From Gammaproteobacteria bacterium (lineage in GTDB: Bacteria; Pseudomonadota; Gammaproteobacteria; Pseudomonadales; Azotimanducaceae): a DNA stretch of 9,973 nucleotides. The notes beneath the pieces were generated by a model. That model did no database searches. It was not told where the DNA came from and saw only the letters and a program-made list of their open reading frames with translations. Below, one piece after another: positions 6,571 to 9,973 of the stretch. Each line of letters begins with the position of its first letter. Positions within the stretch are counted from its first letter, which is position 1. The DNA lies in the NCBI GenBank assembly GCA_002712135.1, contig PASO01000059.1:5587-15559 (forward strand), read 5' to 3'. The position numbers and the translations under genes were made by a program.

Positions 6571-7366
6571 ATCACTTATCGCAGCCTACCTTTTAATCTG
6601 GTCAGTTACCTCTGCTGCCCAGGCCATTGGGCTGCCCAAGCATCATCCTGTTCCAGGGGGGATCGCCGTTATTCCCATCGGTATAGCAGAGCCAACAACA
6701 TTCAATGGCAAACCTGTTATGACGTTGACGACGACCAATGAAGCCTATGCAATTGTGGGACTTTCTCTATCCACCAACCCGGGCGAACACGAGATCCTAG
6801 CAGGTAAAAGACGTATAACGTTCAAAGTAAGTGCACATCAATATGAAACTCAGCATCTGACAATCAAAAACAGGCGACAGGTAAATCCATTACCAATAGA
6901 CCTGGAACGTATCCGTAGGGAACGTAAAGAAATGGATTCAGCGTTCCTGCACTTCGCAGTGAATAGCAAGCCGAATACAGATTTTCAATCACCGGTGGAT
7001 GGCCCTCGTTCCAGCTCGTTTGGGCTGCGACGCGTGTTAAACGGGCAGCCCAGGAACCCGCACAGCGGCATGGATATCGCAGCGTTGGAAGGCACCCCCA
7101 TTGTATCCCCCGCCGGGGGTATCGTTACCGCCATGGGAAACTATTTCTTCAACGGAAATACCATTCTGATTGATCACGGCCAGGGTCTGGTCACCATGTA
7201 TTGTCATCTCAGCAGTATTGATGTCGAACCGGGGGAAATCGTCGATGCCGGCACGCTAATCGGTAAAGTGGGGCAGACAGGACGCGTCACTGGGCCGCAC
7301 TTGCATTGGGGAGTAAGTCTGAACAACGCGCGGGTCGACCCCGCGCTGTTTTTGTCCGACTGGTAG
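6563..7366 (+). CDS. Secreted M23 family zinc metallopeptidase
   Basis: 267-aa LytM-type peptidase expected to cut peptide cross-links of peptidoglycan in the periplasm. A signal peptide is clear: MNKSLIAAYLLIWSVTSAAQA, with cleavage probably after AQA (residue 21). Residues about 30-115, beginning PGGIAVIPIG, match the M23 N-terminal domain found in peptidases next to xseA. The M23 domain (about 148-265) has the complete site: HSGMD (His167, Asp171), YCHL (His215) and HLHW (His246, His248). It is therefore likely active, unlike degenerate EnvC/NlpD-type activators. The start overlaps the xseA stop by 8 bp and has AAGGA (6553-6557) 5 nt before it, indicating translational coupling. The stop lies 2 bp from the convergent der stop. 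A GC-rich hairpin plus T-run sits inside its last codons. Confidence 0.92.
   Translation: MNKSLIAAYLLIWSVTSAAQAIGLPKHHPVPGGIAVIPIGIAEPTTFNGKPVMTLTTTNEAYAIVGLSLSTNPGEHEILAGKRRITFKVSAHQYETQHLTIKNRRQVNPLPIDLERIRRERKEMDSAFLHFAVNSKPNTDFQSPVDGPRSSSFGLRRVLNGQPRNPHSGMDIAALEGTPIVSPAGGIVTAMGNYFFNGNTILIDHGQGLVTMYCHLSSIDVEPGEIVDAGTLIGKVGQTGRVTGPHLHWGVSLNNARVDPALFLSDW
7328..7353 (+). terminator. Intrinsic-terminator-like hairpin inside the 3' end of the M23 gene
   Basis: GCGCGGG (7328-7334) and CCCGCGC (7340-7346) form a perfect GC-only 7-bp stem around TCGAC, followed by TGTTTTT. The T-run ends 13 bp before the peptidase stop codon. Only 2 bp separate the peptidase and der stops, so the xseA-M23 transcript has no intergenic room for a terminator. 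On the minus strand the same stem lies 23 bp past the der stop, but with only a weak T-tail (GTTGTTC), so it may also protect or end the der transcript. Confidence 0.5.
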
Positions 7367-7368
7367 CG

Positions 7369-8787
7369 CTAACGTCGCCGCTTTCGCCGTCGCTCATTCT
7401 TTTTCACATGATCCATCAAGCGTCGCTTGCGAGATATCTGGCGCCGATTCAACTGATTCTTACGCCCCTTAAAAGGATTATCACCAGTTTTGAAGTCGAG
7501 CCGAACCGGTGTACCTTCTAGTTCCAGTGCATCAATAAACCGGTTTTCCAAATAGCGCTTGTAAGAAGCTGGCACAGAGTCTGTCTGATTTCCATGCACA
7601 ACGATAACCGGTGGATTGCTGCCACCAAGGTGCGCGTAACGCAGCTTAATTCGCCGCCCACGGACCAGTGGAGGCTGATGATCACTCACTGCCTGCTCTA
7701 AAATAAAATTGAGATCAGACGTCTTAATACCACGGGTTGCAGACTCGTAAGCACGGTGTAAAGAACCATAGAGGTTACCGACGCCTGAACCATGCATCGC
7801 AGAAATAAAATGAATCCTGGCAAAATCGATAAAGGTAAGGCGCCTCTCCAATTCCGAGCGAATTCGATCACGCTCGTCCCTGGCGAGACCATCCCACTTA
7901 TTCACGGCAATAACCAGCGCACGACCTGCACCAAGCACATGACCCAGCAGGTGAAGATCTTGCTCAACGACACCGTCTCTGGCATCGATCATCAAAACAA
8001 TCACGTGGGCGTCGGCAATCGCATCAAGGGTCTTGATCACGGAGAACTTCTCGATACGTTCCACTACCTTACCGCGCCTGCGAACACCCGCAGTATCGAT
8101 GAGTGTGTAGGGTTGCCCGTCTCGTTCGAACGGGATATATATACTGTCTCGTGTCGTTCCGCCCGCATCAAACACAACGACCCGCTCCTCGCCCAACAGC
8201 CGGTTAACCAGAGTCGATTTTCCGACATTCGGTCGGCCAACAACTGCAATCTTGATACCCGACTCCTCAACATTGTCGGATCCCACGGCATCGAACCCAG
8301 GAAAGCTCGCTACATTTTCGTTGATGAACTGCGTCACGCCCTGACCATTGCTAGCAGAAATGTATGACGGATCACCGAACCCGAGAGAGAAGAACTCTGC
8401 CGCTGCCATGTCAGGATCCTGACCATCGATTTTGTTTACCACCAGCATTACCGGCACTGTCTGCTGCCGCAGCATCTCGGCGATCGTCTCATCACCGGCT
8501 ATCCTGCCGTCCCGTGCATCGACCATAAAAGCTATGACATCTGCTTCCACGATGGCCTGCATTACCTGATCTGCCATAGGTTTATCGATGCTGCCTTTCT
8601 CATCCGTGAGACCGCCCGTATCGACGACTACATAATCAACATTGCCAAGCTCTCCCTGCCCATACTGCCGGTCACGGGTTAACCCCGGAAAGCTGGCGAC
8701 GAGTGCATTTCTGGATCTAGTTAGTCGATTGAATAATGTTGATTTTCCGACGTTGGGACGGCCAACGAGGGCAATAACAGGAAGCAT
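7369..8787 (-). CDS. der: Ribosome assembly GTPase Der (EngA), two G domains
   Basis: 472-aa essential GTPase needed for maturation of the 50S ribosomal subunit; cytoplasmic. G domain 1 has GRPNVGKS (9-16), DTGG (57-60) and NKID (118-121). G domain 2 has GRPNVGKS (184-191), DTAG (231-234) and NKWD (296-299). A KH-like RNA-binding domain follows (about 355-440), and the tail is strongly basic ([11 protein letters not shown]). In G domain 2 the residue before GTTRD is Gly (DAGGTTRD) where Pro is common; this is a minor variant. It starts 10 bp after the bamB stop, its SD (AGG of TAGGTAG) overlapping that stop codon, so the two are co-transcribed and probably coupled. This is the conserved bamB-der order. 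Confidence 0.98.
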   Translation of the reverse strand: MLPVIALVGRPNVGKSTLFNRLTRSRNALVASFPGLTRDRQYGQGELGNVDYVVVDTGGLTDEKGSIDKPMADQVMQAIVEADVIAFMVDARDGRIAGDETIAEMLRQQTVPVMLVVNKIDGQDPDMAAAEFFSLGFGDPSYISASNGQGVTQFINENVASFPGFDAVGSDNVEESGIKIAVVGRPNVGKSTLVNRLLGEERVVVFDAGGTTRDSIYIPFERDGQPYTLIDTAGVRRRGKVVERIEKFSVIKTLDAIADAHVIVLMIDARDGVVEQDLHLLGHVLGAGRALVIAVNKWDGLARDERDRIRSELERRLTFIDFARIHFISAMHGSGVGNLYGSLHRAYESATRGIKTSDLNFILEQAVSDHQPPLVRGRRIKLRYAHLGGSNPPVIVVHGNQTDSVPASYKRYLENRFIDALELEGTPVRLDFKTGDNPFKGRKNQLNRRQISRKRRLMDHVKKNERRRKRRR

Positions 8788-8797
8788 GATTTGCTAC

Positions 8798-9973
8798 CTA
8801 CTGGATATCGTAAGCTGAAAGACTACCGCTCGTACCCATCACGTAAATTCGATTACCATCCACAACAGCACGCGAGTAAAGTCCATTGCCATCTACTTTG
8901 CGACGACCCACAAACCGCCCATCAGATTGGGCTATGACGTGCAGATAACCTTCAAAATCTCCTACCACAATATAACTACTTGCCGTCACTGGCGTCGTAA
9001 TAACCCGATTGGTAAGCGACTCGATTTCCCAGATCAGTTTTCCACTAAGCGCATCGTAACCAGTGATAACGCCGTCAGCTCCACCTACATAGACATTACC
9101 AAAACCTTCACCAAGCCCAACCACACTGGAACCCTCCTGCCCCCACTCCAGCTGGGCCGTATTCAAGTTCACGGAAATAACATTACTTTGAAATCCAACT
9201 AGAAAAAGACGTTGTCCCGCGATGATCATATTTCCGTCGATATCGATCAGACGTTCCAGATCGCTCTTACCCTTAGCAACACCAATGGCCCGATCAAAAC
9301 CGGCAAGCCCGGACTCGCGATCCAGTAGTGCAAATCGTCCGTTTGCAAATGCACCAACCACAAACTGGGACGTTAGAATGGGAGTCGCAGAACCCCGCAG
9401 GCTTAACGATGGTAGTGCCGTGGAATAGACCCACTTACGCTCTCCGTCAAGCGCATTATAGGCCGTGATCTTGCCATCAATACTCTGCGCAACTGCTAAA
9501 TCACCATCAATCTGAGGTGGTGACAGCACCTCGCTGCTGGTTCGTGCCCGCCAGGCGAGCGTACCATCACTCTGATTCAGGACTATAATTTCTCCTGCAG
9601 CAGTACCCACTGCCAGCATCTCTTCACCAATACCAACGCCGCCAGTAATAACATCCACATCTTTGGCGAAAGCGTTGGCACGTTCTGCACCTAGGTAAAA
9701 GTTGACCACGTTTACTTCCCAAATTGGGCGACCATTAGACGTATTCAACGCTTTGATCATGCCGTTCGCAGATGCTGCAAATATTCTGTTACCGGATAAT
9801 GCCGGCACTAGTCTAATTGCCCTGTCTGCCGCACCTTTACCGATGTTGGTACTCCAGCGCTGATTGAGATCTATTTCCTTTTTAAAAGACTCAAGTTCTC
9901 TGGGTTTTACCGATTCATCCTCTACACCAAGACTTGTTATGTCTTTAAACCAGGAACAACCTGGTAGAACGGC
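8798..9973 (-). CDS. bamB: Outer membrane assembly lipoprotein BamB, 5' end beyond the window
   Basis: Partial: the frame is open to the right edge, giving 391 codons, and the start codon is not included. BamB is the beta-propeller lipoprotein of the BAM complex that inserts outer-membrane proteins; it is anchored to the inner leaflet of the outer membrane. Near the edge AVLPGCSWF gives a lipobox (LPGC), so only most of the signal peptide is missing and the mature protein of about 386 aa is complete. Propeller blades are visible as repeated PQQ-like units ending in W: GRPIWEVN, DGTLAWRA, GERKWVY, AQLEWGQ, GKLIWEIE. A GTG at 9806-9808 is internal and not the start, because the lipobox lies upstream in frame. 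It precedes der by 10 bp; upstream genes are not visible. Confidence 0.95.
   Translation of the reverse strand, partial: AVLPGCSWFKDITSLGVEDESVKPRELESFKKEIDLNQRWSTNIGKGAADRAIRLVPALSGNRIFAASANGMIKALNTSNGRPIWEVNVVNFYLGAERANAFAKDVDVITGGVGIGEEMLAVGTAAGEIIVLNQSDGTLAWRARTSSEVLSPPQIDGDLAVAQSIDGKITAYNALDGERKWVYSTALPSLSLRGSATPILTSQFVVGAFANGRFALLDRESGLAGFDRAIGVAKGKSDLERLIDIDGNMIIAGQRLFLVGFQSNVISVNLNTAQLEWGQEGSSVVGLGEGFGNVYVGGADGVITGYDALSGKLIWEIESLTNRVITTPVTASSYIVVGDFEGYLHVIAQSDGRFVGRRKVDGNGLYSRAVVDGNRIYVMGTSGSLSAYDIQ

Noticed and set aside
7792..8367. 191-codon + strand ORF
   Set aside because: It lies wholly antisense to der, whose two G domains are unmistakable, and its protein shows no known features.
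9806..9808. GTG as the start of bamB
   Set aside because: The reading frame continues upstream to the window edge and contains the LPGC lipobox expected just after the true signal peptide.

Overview
The window is ordinary chromosomal DNA of a gammaproteobacterium, probably an environmental or marine lineage. Evidence for this is the gene content and protein style (guaA beside xseA, xseA followed by an M23 peptidase, bamB followed by der, and a ZigA/DUF1826 zinc pair). I cannot name a genus. Every coding region that I trust is intact. No tRNA, rRNA, CRISPR array, insertion sequence or integrase is visible.

Layout: (i) 1-2152 is a zinc-limitation module on the + strand. A COG0523 GTPase of the ZigA type sits behind a Zur-like palindrome. 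A DUF1826 protein follows, after a 207-bp gap that holds a 10-bp-arm palindrome. (ii) 2153-2503 is a non-coding, AT-rich gap. (iii) 2504-3514 (-) is a YdjM/DUF457 membrane protein, markedly AT-rich, that starts 17 bp after the guaA stop. (iv) 3532-5118 (-) is guaA, the GMP synthase. (v) 5119-5205 is a divergent promoter region. (vi) 5206-7366 (+) is xseA, overlapping by 8 bp a secreted M23 metallopeptidase gene. (vii) 7369-9973 (-) is bamB followed by der as an operon. It is convergent with the peptidase gene, with only 2 bp between the stops, and bamB runs off the right edge.

How the genes work together: ZigA and DUF1826 belong to the set of genes commonly switched on by zinc starvation. guaA makes GMP. 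In E. coli and relatives xseA faces a guaB-guaA operon, but here guaB is absent and guaA faces xseA directly. BamB and Der serve outer-membrane protein assembly and ribosome assembly.

The points most worth a second look are: a 13-bp direct repeat (one mismatch) of the guaA 3' end at the far side of the AT-rich ydjM segment, which looks like the scar of a guaA-targeting genomic island; a DUF1826 sequence whose HxD...H...R spacing resembles Fe(II)/2-oxoglutarate oxygenases; a compact Zur-like operator; and an intrinsic-terminator-like hairpin inside the last codons of the M23 peptidase gene.
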